A DNA stretch of 64,000 nucleotides from a virus: IMG/VR virus record IMGVR_UViG_3300021185_003040, positions 59,788 to 123,787 of that record, one strand, 5' to 3'. The stretch's first letter is position 1. Each line of letters begins with the position of its first letter. This document shows, piece by piece, positions 1 to 7,936 of the stretch. A program made the position numbers and the translations under genes. The notes under the pieces were generated by a model. The model saw only the letters and a program-made list of their open reading frames with translations. It had not been told where the DNA came from and did no database searches.

Positions 1-235
1 TTTGATATGTAACTACTTCGTCTACATATTTAATAGCCATTAAAGTTTTATATCTTTCGTATAATGGAATTACTGGCTTGTATTTAGTAAATCTAGTTTC
101 CGAAGGATCTCTTTGTAGAAATACCATAAAGTAATCGCAGTGTTCTTTTGCTGTTTCGAATGTGTAAATATATCCGGGGTGAAGAAGATCGAAGTTCCCT
201 GCTGTAAATCCTATTTTACCTTTATTTTGATCCAT
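1..235 (-). CDS. Cytidylyltransferase-like nucleotidyltransferase (5' part, cut by window edge)
   Basis: The frame opens at an ATG at 233-235 and runs off the left edge, giving about 78 residues. Near the N-terminus it reads GFTAGNFDLLHPGY, the nucleotide-binding loop of the TagD/RfaE-type cytidylyltransferase family, which transfers a nucleotidyl group to a phosphorylated substrate. The family signature is HxGH; here the second histidine is a tyrosine (HPGY), which may alter activity or substrate. The later RDPSETR segment also fits the family fold. The start overlaps the end of the upstream small gene by 14 bases, so the two are translationally linked. The substrate cannot be told, because the specificity region lies outside the window. 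Confidence 0.75.
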   Translation of the reverse strand, partial: MDQNKGKIGFTAGNFDLLHPGYIYTFETAKEHCDYFMVFLQRDPSETRFTKYKPVIPLYERYKTLMAIKYVDEVVTYQ

Positions 236-467
236 TTATTTTATTTTCTTGTAACTTAATTCTGAGCCACAGTTGGTGAATAATTATTTCAATGGATTTT
301 TCATCATCCTGTTCAAGCGCAGTAATTATAGAAAATTGATCAACTAGTTTTCTAGCAGAATCTAGATGATCAAAGGTAACGCAAGAATCAATGACAGCTT
401 CGATTTTCTCTATCGCCTTAATTGACCATGTTTTATAATTTCCGGGTCTGAAGATAATGTTATCCAT
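222..467 (-). CDS. Small hypothetical protein, 81 aa
   Basis: I do not recognise this protein. It is mostly helical in character, mixed in charge, with no membrane segment and no metal-binding cysteine cluster; a single cysteine lies near residue 29. It sits between the methylglyoxal synthase gene (30 bases upstream) and the cytidylyltransferase-like gene (14-base overlap downstream), so the three probably share a transcript. The overlap and position support it being a real gene; the function is unknown. Confidence 0.6.
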   Translation of the reverse strand: MDNIIFRPGNYKTWSIKAIEKIEAVIDSCVTFDHLDSARKLVDQFSIITALEQDDEKSIEIIIHQLWLRIKLQENKINGSK

Positions 468-497
468 ATTATATTATACTTAAAAAGACTAAATTGT

Positions 498-890
498 TTA
501 TATTTTATATTTAGATCTATACCACTTGATAAGAATACTTGCAGTGCTGTAGTTGGTAGCCAAGGGGATGTCATGGACATCGCAAAGTCTCATTAGCATT
601 GATATATCTACATCATGTGGATGTTTATCGAGAGGGTCTCTCATGAATATTACGCCTGTGATTTCTCCTCTAACTACCATTGCCGCTATTTCAGCATCTC
701 CACCTAGAGGACCACTTTGAACAGTAGAAACTCTATCAATTCCAGCATGCTCTACCTTTTTCCCCGTAGTTCCTGTCGTAACTATATCCACTGCATCGCT
801 ATTAAAGAAATCTAATCTCTTAGAGACAAATGCTACCATGTCTGCTTTTTTGTTATCGTGTGCAATTAATGCGAATCTCATCTTGTCCAT
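498..890 (-). CDS. mgsA: Methylglyoxal synthase
   Basis: The 130-residue protein matches methylglyoxal synthase over its full length. This cytosolic enzyme turns dihydroxyacetone phosphate into methylglyoxal and phosphate, bypassing lower glycolysis. Visible motifs are ALIAHDNKK (residues 7-15), TTGTTG (38-43), SGPLGGD (59-65), FMRDPL (82-87) and PHDVD (91-95). The residues known to bind or act on substrate in the E. coli enzyme have clear equivalents: His11, Asp65, Asp85, His92 and Asp95. It is about 20 residues shorter than the E. coli enzyme, missing the N-terminal extension and C-terminal tail. It follows a strong terminator (901-935), so it needs its own promoter or read-through. A metabolic role during infection is inferred. 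Confidence 0.92.
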   Translation of the reverse strand: MDKMRFALIAHDNKKADMVAFVSKRLDFFNSDAVDIVTTGTTGKKVEHAGIDRVSTVQSGPLGGDAEIAAMVVRGEITGVIFMRDPLDKHPHDVDISMLMRLCDVHDIPLATNYSTASILIKWYRSKYKI

Positions 891-900
891 ATCTTATTAA

Positions 901-935
901 TAAAAAATGCTCTGTAGTTATACAGAGCATTCTTA
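901..935 (-). terminator. Rho-independent terminator after the 682-aa gene
   Basis: A perfect 11-base-pair stem (906-916 with 921-931) and a 4-base loop are followed on the minus strand by a run of T (901-907). It lies just after the stop codon at 958 and before the methylglyoxal synthase gene, closing the internal-protein transcription unit. Confidence 0.85.
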
Positions 936-957
936 AATTGTTTAAATATTTTAAAGA

Positions 958-3006
958 TTACCAGCTAGCGGCCCATACAAATTCAAAGTTATGTTTCTTA
1001 CAAAACTTTTCAATCATATCTGAAATCTTAGCTTGGGCAGCTTCGTACTTAGCGTAATCTCTTCCATCTATAATATTATAAGCACTTTCACCATATTCAT
1101 CAGGATGTCTTAATTCTCTTGGCTCGTCAGTCTTATAATAAACTTTCTTTTCAGCTGTTCTAATATAAGGCATTCTTAATTCTATTCTTCTATGTGCTTT
1201 TCTTCCGCTTGCCTTTGCGATGTCATATTGCTTTTCGATTCTTGGCTTTAATCTAGTCCATTCGGCTAATATTTTATCATTAGCTTTAAAACCTGCTAAA
1301 ATAGTTTTCATGTCAAATTCTACTCCGTTTACTCTTTTGTAATCTTTGAAAACTCCAACTACATCATCCATAAATTTATCAAAGCTAGAAATAGATTGAT
1401 ATGATCCATGGACAATTCCCATACCCCATTCATCTTCTACCTTTCCAGTTGATACTTTTTTGGTTCCATTGAATAATTTTGCAAATGAATAATTAGGTCT
1501 ACGAGTTGAGTTGTTAGAAGAAAACTTAAATACTTCATGTTTCCATGATTTTCCTCGAAGATCAATAGCTAAACACAAATTACCTCCATAATTCCATTCT
1601 GATCTATAAACTCTACATCTAAATTGAATTTTTGGAAATTCCTTTTTTAAACGCTCTGCCATTTGTAAACCATTACCGAAGTTAGATTCTCTTTTGTATG
1701 CTTCTTTACATTCTTTAGATTTTCTAGCAATAGCTAAAACCTTACTTATTGTATAGTATGTTTCTGAATCGAATATTTCATCATCTGTTTCTTTATCTAA
1801 AATAACATCTTCATTAATAGATTTTAAATGAGTCAGTTTAGTGGATGTTGATTCTGCAAATGCTTCAATATCCCATTGGATTCTTTGCATTGGATCATCA
1901 CCTCTAAAGTTTTTCTCAACCCAATCAATAAGACCTGGTTCGAATTGGGCGTTTTGTGCCATATCATAGGCATTCTTCCAACCGTCGTTTGATGCAACGT
2001 CTTCTAACCATTGGTCATATTTCCTTTGAGTCCATCTTACTTTCTTAACAGCTTTCTTATGAGGACCAGCTCCTAATGTTGACTTTACAGTATTGTAGTG
2101 TTCTGGACCTGCAAATACGCCTTCTGCCCATTCTTGATCTCTTTTATTACCGTCCCAATATTTAATTTCTTTTCTGAATCTTCTTAGTGAATAATTACCA
2201 CCTTCAATTTGTTTACGCTTTGTTACTTCTCCTTGTCTGTAACCTATTTCAATCTTCTTTTCTTCGGCAGTTTTAGGATCCATTTCGAAATGTAAAGATT
2301 TTACTAAATCTCCAATACCATCAAATTTACCTTCAGTAACTACTGATTCATCTAAACCTAATGATTTATTAACTAGATCTTCAATAACAGTAGAATAATC
2401 GTCCTTCAAAGCCCATTTAATTGTTTGACCTTGACTTCTTGCTTTTTTGTTTATCCATTTAAGATGTGTTGCATCAGTAAGAAACTCGGAAGCTTCTTTT
2501 GCAATTCTCTTTGGATCCTTTTTCCATTCTTCAATAGTAGTGCCAAAGTTATTACCGTATGTAGAACCATTAGTTCTTTTAAGGTTATTGATTCCACCAA
2601 TCTTAATGTATATGTCATTATTAATAGGCATTGCTTCAAAGAAAACTACATCTCTTTCTTCTGGGTTGTTTTCACCAGATAATTGATCAATAGCATAAGT
2701 ACTATGAACTCTCCAAGTAGGTTCGCCCTTTACATTGTATGCTGCTGAGTGCGTATCTCCACCAAATTCAGAAGCTTTTAACTTATATGCTTTAGCTTCA
2801 TTGGTGGATCCGAAAGATTCAAATGATATAATGTTTTTCATTTCGCGTTGTTTCTTTTTATTTCTCTTCTTCTTATACTCTTCTTCGGCATCTCCCTTTC
2901 CGGCTGGAATATCCCCTGATCCAACTGATGTTTCAGTTGGTAAAGAGACTTCTCCCATTCCGGCCATATCGCCAAGTGATAAGTTTTCGTTTTCGTTTAA
3001 TTCCAT
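958..3006 (-). CDS. Large tagged protein, candidate packaged internal head protein, 682 aa
   Basis: I do not recognise an enzymatic domain. The first 55 residues are low in complexity: a Gly/Ser/Pro-rich part (GMGEVSLPTE, GSGDIPAG) then a very basic run (YKKKRNKKKQRE). At residues 56-71 comes MKNIISFESF followed by STNEAK, the same tag found at the N-terminus of the neighbouring proteins. Met56 (around base 2841) could therefore be an alternative start, or the tag could be internal. A second protease-like site, ESVVTE before GKFDG, lies at residues 220-230, and SINED later may be a third. A perfect terminator follows the gene. Processing in the prohead is inferred from these motifs; the function of the modules is unknown. 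Confidence 0.75.
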   Translation of the reverse strand: MELNENENLSLGDMAGMGEVSLPTETSVGSGDIPAGKGDAEEEYKKKRNKKKQREMKNIISFESFGSTNEAKAYKLKASEFGGDTHSAAYNVKGEPTWRVHSTYAIDQLSGENNPEERDVVFFEAMPINNDIYIKIGGINNLKRTNGSTYGNNFGTTIEEWKKDPKRIAKEASEFLTDATHLKWINKKARSQGQTIKWALKDDYSTVIEDLVNKSLGLDESVVTEGKFDGIGDLVKSLHFEMDPKTAEEKKIEIGYRQGEVTKRKQIEGGNYSLRRFRKEIKYWDGNKRDQEWAEGVFAGPEHYNTVKSTLGAGPHKKAVKKVRWTQRKYDQWLEDVASNDGWKNAYDMAQNAQFEPGLIDWVEKNFRGDDPMQRIQWDIEAFAESTSTKLTHLKSINEDVILDKETDDEIFDSETYYTISKVLAIARKSKECKEAYKRESNFGNGLQMAERLKKEFPKIQFRCRVYRSEWNYGGNLCLAIDLRGKSWKHEVFKFSSNNSTRRPNYSFAKLFNGTKKVSTGKVEDEWGMGIVHGSYQSISSFDKFMDDVVGVFKDYKRVNGVEFDMKTILAGFKANDKILAEWTRLKPRIEKQYDIAKASGRKAHRRIELRMPYIRTAEKKVYYKTDEPRELRHPDEYGESAYNIIDGRDYAKYEAAQAKISDMIEKFCKKHNFEFVWAASW

Positions 3007-3009
3007 ATC

Positions 3010-3327
3010 TTAATATTCAAATGGTGGAGTTCCATAATCACCTTGTTCGATGCCATACCATACTCCTGATACTTGTAAATACCACCATCCATATTTAGTG
3101 TCGTCTACTACTTTAAATTTCTTAGGTAATTTAACAGATTTTTTTGGAGCTCTAGCAATATACTTTAAAACTGGAACACCATCATCCCATGTTTTTTTAG
3201 TAGATCTTGCTTGAACTGATTGTCCATCTGAAAACGCATCAAATGCTTTTGCATCTTCTATTTCATCTGCTAATAAATCGATAGCTGATTCATTAATGTA
3301 TTGTTCAAATAATTTTACTTTTTTCAT
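3010..3327 (-). CDS. Small tagged protein, candidate internal head protein, 105 aa
   Basis: The N-terminus reads MKKVKLFEQYINESA, which fits the tag shared by about ten proteins in this window and resembles the T4 capsid-targeting peptide MKTYQEFIAE. A cut after Glu13 would match the prohead protease rule (I-x-E before a small residue). The remainder has an acidic helix, then a basic Lys/Pro region and an aromatic C-terminal end (KYGWWYLQVSGVWYG) that may form a small beta barrel of SH3 type. It lies 3 bases upstream of the 682-aa gene and 1 base after the 444-aa gene, so all three are co-transcribed. Function unknown; delivery with DNA is inferred. Confidence 0.7.
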   Translation of the reverse strand: MKKVKLFEQYINESAIDLLADEIEDAKAFDAFSDGQSVQARSTKKTWDDGVPVLKYIARAPKKSVKLPKKFKVVDDTKYGWWYLQVSGVWYGIEQGDYGTPPFEY

Positions 3328-3328
3328 T

Positions 3329-4663
3329 TTACCAAACTATGTTTTTATTATCCCATTTAGCCATTCTTTGCTTAAGCTCTAGTGCTTTACGCTTAGCATC
3401 TCTCATATACCAAGAACTTGATGAACCGAATTTTTCTTCTTCAGTTTTCATATTAACGTATGCTGAAACATATCCTTGATAATCTGACAATATATTTGCA
3501 ATATAATTGGTTAAATCTCTAGGTCTAATTTCTCTTCCTTTAGGGTCTTTTCCTATTGTTAATTCGTTATAGTTTCCTAATTCTTTTTTAGCTAAACCAG
3601 CCATTAAGAATTGGTGTGCATCTTCGATAATTTCTTTAACTTTCTTGTCTATTTTATCTGGGTTATCAGCTTTCTTCGCAAGAATATCGTTATACCTTGT
3701 TAAGTTATCCTCTTTGATTTTCTTAGGGTTTGTAAGTGCAGTAGCTCCAGATTTTGCCTCTGCTCTTGCAGATGTCTTATCATCGGTAGATAAAGAAGCT
3801 CTTAATGTGTCTAAATTAATAATGTAACATTCGTCAGACATTTCCGCAATTCTTTTAATGTTACCTAATCCCGTTCCACTATATTGGTTGTGTGATTTGT
3901 TAACACCGACAGTATCTTTAGATCCAGGGTATTTACCCATGTTCTTAAGTCTTCTTGTGTTTTTCTTACCACCTATTGTGTCGCTGTTTCTATTCCATAT
4001 TGAATCGTTCTGAAACATTTCATTTTTTCCATTAGAAACAGCTAATAAACAATTTCCAGGAATCATTTCAACATATCTTCCGGAAGAAGGAGCATATTCA
4101 TTTTCTTTTTCATTTCTAGAAATCCAAAATACAATTACGTTTCCGAATGTTTTTGCTTTCTTATAAACTTCAACTGGGTTGCTATTAGAAATTATCATAT
4201 CATCGGTAACTTTATCTAGTGCTACTTTAGCAAGACCGTATATACCTTTAATTAATTCCTTACCACCTTTTTTGATGTCTATTAATCCTCTTAACTTGGA
4301 AGAAGCTAGAGCTTCATTAAGTTTTAAAGATTCAGTTGCTCTGTATTTTGCAAATTTACCCTTTTTAATTGTTTTAACTAATTCAGCTTCGCTATCGTCA
4401 ATATTGCCATATACATCATTATGTGTTGCTGCGTTTACTATTTCACCAGCATCACCAATAAAATAAGTTCCTCCTGCATATTCGTCTCCATCCATATCTA
4501 GATCAAAACCACCGGCATCTAATGAATTTTTAGAAATTGTGAATTCTTTTCCGTCTGCTTTTGAAAGAGCAGCTGCTAATTTTTTTGCTATTTTAGCAGT
4601 ATCTTTCTGCTTCATAACCTTTGCTTCATTGATAAAATTATCGAAGTTAGTATATAGTTTCAT
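3329..4663 (-). CDS. Tagged two-module protein, candidate internal head protein, 444 aa
   Basis: It begins MKLYTNFDNFINEAK, a clear copy of the shared tag with a predicted cut between Glu13 and Ala14. A second site, ESLKLNE before ALASS, lies at residues 111-120 and would separate a small acidic module (about 14-117, with Gly-rich FDLDMDGDEYAGGTYF) from a larger basic module (118-444). The larger module has strands around residues 170-215, a NTRRLKNMGKYPGS basic patch and a helical C-terminal part. No known enzyme family is apparent. A GATATATA promoter-like element lies 24 bases upstream of the start. Function unknown; the modular processing is inferred from the motifs. Confidence 0.75.
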   Translation of the reverse strand: MKLYTNFDNFINEAKVMKQKDTAKIAKKLAAALSKADGKEFTISKNSLDAGGFDLDMDGDEYAGGTYFIGDAGEIVNAATHNDVYGNIDDSEAELVKTIKKGKFAKYRATESLKLNEALASSKLRGLIDIKKGGKELIKGIYGLAKVALDKVTDDMIISNSNPVEVYKKAKTFGNVIVFWISRNEKENEYAPSSGRYVEMIPGNCLLAVSNGKNEMFQNDSIWNRNSDTIGGKKNTRRLKNMGKYPGSKDTVGVNKSHNQYSGTGLGNIKRIAEMSDECYIINLDTLRASLSTDDKTSARAEAKSGATALTNPKKIKEDNLTRYNDILAKKADNPDKIDKKVKEIIEDAHQFLMAGLAKKELGNYNELTIGKDPKGREIRPRDLTNYIANILSDYQGYVSAYVNMKTEEEKFGSSSSWYMRDAKRKALELKQRMAKWDNKNIVW

Positions 4664-4687
4664 TTTATATTGTTTTGTTTATAATAG

Positions 4688-4695
4688 TATATATC
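4688..4695 (-). promoter_or_regulatory. Candidate late promoter element GATATATA
   Basis: Minus-strand AGATATATAC lies between the stop of the 1072-aa gene and the start of the 444-aa gene, 24 bases before the start codon. It is one of 11 exact copies in gaps or gene ends of this window, all in the same orientation. Confidence 0.5.
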
Positions 4696-4697
4696 TT

Positions 4698-7600
4698 TTA
4701 ATGTAAGGAATCATGTGCTAATTCATTAGCTAAGTCTGGATTATCATCTGTGAAATCTGATAATTCTTCGTCAGTCATTTCTTTTCCATTAGAATATTCA
4801 CCATAACTAAAGAATGCATCTGTGAAATCTGGATAATCTTTCATATCAACATCTTCCATTTCTAATGAACTAATATCTACTTTCTTTCCTTTAAATTTAA
4901 TATAATTAGCTTCGTTAATAAAAGATTCTAATGTTAAACTAACAACTGGTTTAATTCCAGTTAATATTCTTTTTCCAAATTTAGAAAGACCAATTCCATT
5001 TTCACTTACTGTAAAGTATTTAGAATTTCTTCTCATCCATCTTTTATTATCGATTGATTTTTCTTTTAGAATATTATTGAATTCTTCTTCTGTTAATACA
5101 CCATCCGCTAATGCCTCGATCATTGCGTTTCTGACTTTAGCAGTTCTACCTGAAGTTTGTGCAGGATGATTATCGGTATATCTTCTTTTTATTTGAATTT
5201 TAGATTCTCTAAGACCCGGTTTCATTACGTTTAATTCCCACCACTGTTCTAATTGGTGATAAATATTTGCACCCATGTTTGAAATCATGAAGTCAATTAC
5301 ATCATCATAATTGTCTTTTTCATCTTGATAAAAACCAGGAGTATCGATATATTCTTTACCCATTATCTTTCTAACTGCTCTTTCTGGCATAGCATCGATT
5401 TCTTTTAAAAATTCTTCGAAATCTTCATCGTTTTTAAAACCCTTAGCTTCAATAACCATTGATTCCATTAGGCCAATAGCAATCTCTCCAACTTCTCTAT
5501 CGCCGCCGTCAACATATCTTTTGTTAAGTATTGCAAATTTAAAACCATCTGCTTTTATCGTATACATTGGCATCATACTATCACTATAGTCGTATTTGTA
5601 TTTACCTGCTTTTAATTCTTTACCGATTGCAAAGAAATCTTTAGCTTTACCTACTAAATCTGCAAGATTATCTAAGTGGTCACCAGCGTCGTCCTTTTCA
5701 TTAACTAATGATTCATAAACTCCTTTTTCAATGTTCTTGATTAAGAGTTTAGCACCCTTCTTGTCAAGTTCATTTTGAATAAAGTCCATCATTTCGTTGG
5801 GATCTTCAGCATCTATACCAAATTCAGATGCTAAGTTTTGATATGCATCAAATTCCATATTAGAAATAGTGTCTTCTAAGTCTGCATACACATCTTCATT
5901 AACTGCTGATTCTACCATTACTAGCCCTATATCCTTATATGCTATTTCATGCTCTCCACCGTCTTGATCTAGTGCAAATACTGATTTATCATGCCACATT
6001 GCAGCATTGTCATCGTTATTAGAATCAGGATTATAAATGATATATTCTTTTCCGTTTCCGGTTTGAATCATTGCATCATCTGCATCTCCTAATTTTTTTA
6101 ATAATGACTTTTTAGTATACCTTTCTTCAACAGCTTCACCTGACGTATATTCAAAATCATTATATAGTGCCTTTAACCATTCTAAAAACTCTGGAGTTTT
6201 CTTCATTACTTTCTTATGTCCGTATTCTTTAAAGAATTCTTTCTGAAAAGTATCAAATGATTTGTGATTACCTATCATTTGGTGAATGTCAGACATAACA
6301 CCCTCACTGATAACTAATTTTACATCTTTGTTTTTACCAGCTACTGCATCATCTAGTTCATTTGTAAGAGCTTTCTTTTTTGCTGTTAAATCTATTAGCT
6401 GCTGTCTAGTTGCTGCTTTCTCATCACTTCCATCTTCCGCAGCGATGTATATCTTTACAATATCTTTCATCTTATTAACTGTTTCTCCAAATTCCTTTGA
6501 AATCTTGTTAATAGATCTAGCTTCTAATATATTAGATTCTTCAATGTATTCTCCTAATTCAGGATCGTCCCATCCATTAGGATCGGCTAATACCGATTGT
6601 AAATCTTCTCTTGAACCTGTCATTTCAACTTCTGGCCAATTGCCACCAGGGCCGTTCATTGTTAAAACTTTCATTTTAACATTATATTTCTTTAAAAGCT
6701 TTTTGAGTGTTTTTGATTTAGGATCTATTGCATCCATTACTACAGTAGCTTCATTTAAATTTTCGTCTAGCTTATCAAAGAATCCACCATGTTCACTTTG
6801 TAAATCTTCACCATACTTGTCGTCCCATATTTTAGCTAATTCATCTTTAGTAATTTTACCTTTATATTTTCCCATGATTTCAACATAGACACTACCATAT
6901 TCATATTCAAAATCTTCACCATAAGAAAAATCCCATGCCTTTTCAACATCTTTAATTGTAAGCTTTTTGGCTTCAGTAACCTTTGATTCATACCATCCGT
7001 TTTCGTAATCGTCATCATCTTCATAATCATCATACTCAGGTTCTTGATACCATGATTGATTTGGATCAGATTCTGCTTCTTCAGTAAAGTCATGTCTTTT
7101 CCAATTAAATCTTGGATCTTCAACTAATGCAGGGAATAATGTCTTTTTCTTTTTATCTTTGGTCTTTATTTTACCGAATGCTAAATCAATACCAAGTTGT
7201 CTTAATTCTTTAAATGAACCTTTCATTGTTTTAACATCTTCTTCAGTATATCCATTCATTGTAGCAACAAGATCATAATAATCCATTCCACCAAATTCAC
7301 CATATCCTTCATAATCCTTTTCCGTCCACTTGTTACCCATATTATCATACATAAATACTGTAATCATGTTCTGTCTTTCAGAACCTATTTGTGTGTTTGT
7401 ATCGGATGTAAGCCATGAAAATTGACCTTCAACTATCATCTGTTCATGTAACAATTGAGCACCAGTCGTTACAATGTTTAAATAGCTTTCAGGAATTCCA
7501 TTTACAAAGTTATGTAATTCTGGTTCGAAATCTGGCATACCACATGCATATCTTGGATATGTTGCTCCTTCTGTATTTACAAGAATACTCATTCCATAAT

Positions 7601-7916
7601 ACTCTCCAAGCTCACCTGATTCAGTGTTACAATATAATACAAATACCTGTGGCACTTGAACTTTAAAGTTAGATTGTAATGGATATTCGTTATGACATCC
7701 TAATTCTTTAGTAGTGTATACGTCTAAGGAATGTAATTCTTTATCATATTTAGTTAATTCTCTATATGGAATAGAAGCTCTTTGGTTAAATAGATCTCCC
7801 CAATAAGAAGGCTTTCTCAAGGAATATTTCCCAGAAACCTTTTTGTATACTTTATATAAATCAACGTTTTCGTTCATTGAATTTACAAAGCTTTCGAATG
7901 TTTTTTTAGTGCTCAT
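4698..7916 (-). CDS. Multi-module polyprotein with repeated prohead-protease-like sites, 1072 aa
   Basis: The start MSTKKTFESFVNS is the shared tag. Protease-like sites then recur: YESKVTE/A (cut after 315), ENLNE/A (389), EESNILE/A (465), LVISE/G (538), VESAVNE/D (674), YESLVNE/K (740), MESMVIE/A (823) and LESFINE/A (1002). These fit the T4 gp21 rule (hydrophobic-x-E before A or G) and would release about nine pieces, several of only 65-80 residues. The first piece is about 300 residues with an acidic tail (EDDDDYENG). The second (316-389) contains two half repeats of W-D-x-x-Y-G-E-D. I recognise no enzyme in any module. It is the longest member of the internal-protein cluster. Packaging and processing are inferred. 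Confidence 0.8.
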   Translation of the reverse strand: MSTKKTFESFVNSMNENVDLYKVYKKVSGKYSLRKPSYWGDLFNQRASIPYRELTKYDKELHSLDVYTTKELGCHNEYPLQSNFKVQVPQVFVLYCNTESGELGEYYGMSILVNTEGATYPRYACGMPDFEPELHNFVNGIPESYLNIVTTGAQLLHEQMIVEGQFSWLTSDTNTQIGSERQNMITVFMYDNMGNKWTEKDYEGYGEFGGMDYYDLVATMNGYTEEDVKTMKGSFKELRQLGIDLAFGKIKTKDKKKKTLFPALVEDPRFNWKRHDFTEEAESDPNQSWYQEPEYDDYEDDDDYENGWYESKVTEAKKLTIKDVEKAWDFSYGEDFEYEYGSVYVEIMGKYKGKITKDELAKIWDDKYGEDLQSEHGGFFDKLDENLNEATVVMDAIDPKSKTLKKLLKKYNVKMKVLTMNGPGGNWPEVEMTGSREDLQSVLADPNGWDDPELGEYIEESNILEARSINKISKEFGETVNKMKDIVKIYIAAEDGSDEKAATRQQLIDLTAKKKALTNELDDAVAGKNKDVKLVISEGVMSDIHQMIGNHKSFDTFQKEFFKEYGHKKVMKKTPEFLEWLKALYNDFEYTSGEAVEERYTKKSLLKKLGDADDAMIQTGNGKEYIIYNPDSNNDDNAAMWHDKSVFALDQDGGEHEIAYKDIGLVMVESAVNEDVYADLEDTISNMEFDAYQNLASEFGIDAEDPNEMMDFIQNELDKKGAKLLIKNIEKGVYESLVNEKDDAGDHLDNLADLVGKAKDFFAIGKELKAGKYKYDYSDSMMPMYTIKADGFKFAILNKRYVDGGDREVGEIAIGLMESMVIEAKGFKNDEDFEEFLKEIDAMPERAVRKIMGKEYIDTPGFYQDEKDNYDDVIDFMISNMGANIYHQLEQWWELNVMKPGLRESKIQIKRRYTDNHPAQTSGRTAKVRNAMIEALADGVLTEEEFNNILKEKSIDNKRWMRRNSKYFTVSENGIGLSKFGKRILTGIKPVVSLTLESFINEANYIKFKGKKVDISSLEMEDVDMKDYPDFTDAFFSYGEYSNGKEMTDEELSDFTDDNPDLANELAHDSLH

Positions 7917-7936
7917 TTTTATTTGTATTTGTTTAT

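Noticed and set aside
6286-6888. A 200-codon open frame on the plus strand
   Set aside because: It lies wholly inside the 1072-aa minus-strand gene, has a Ser/Leu/Phe-rich composition typical of the complement of an acidic coding frame, and no leader or neighbours on that strand. The same applies to all other plus-strand frames.
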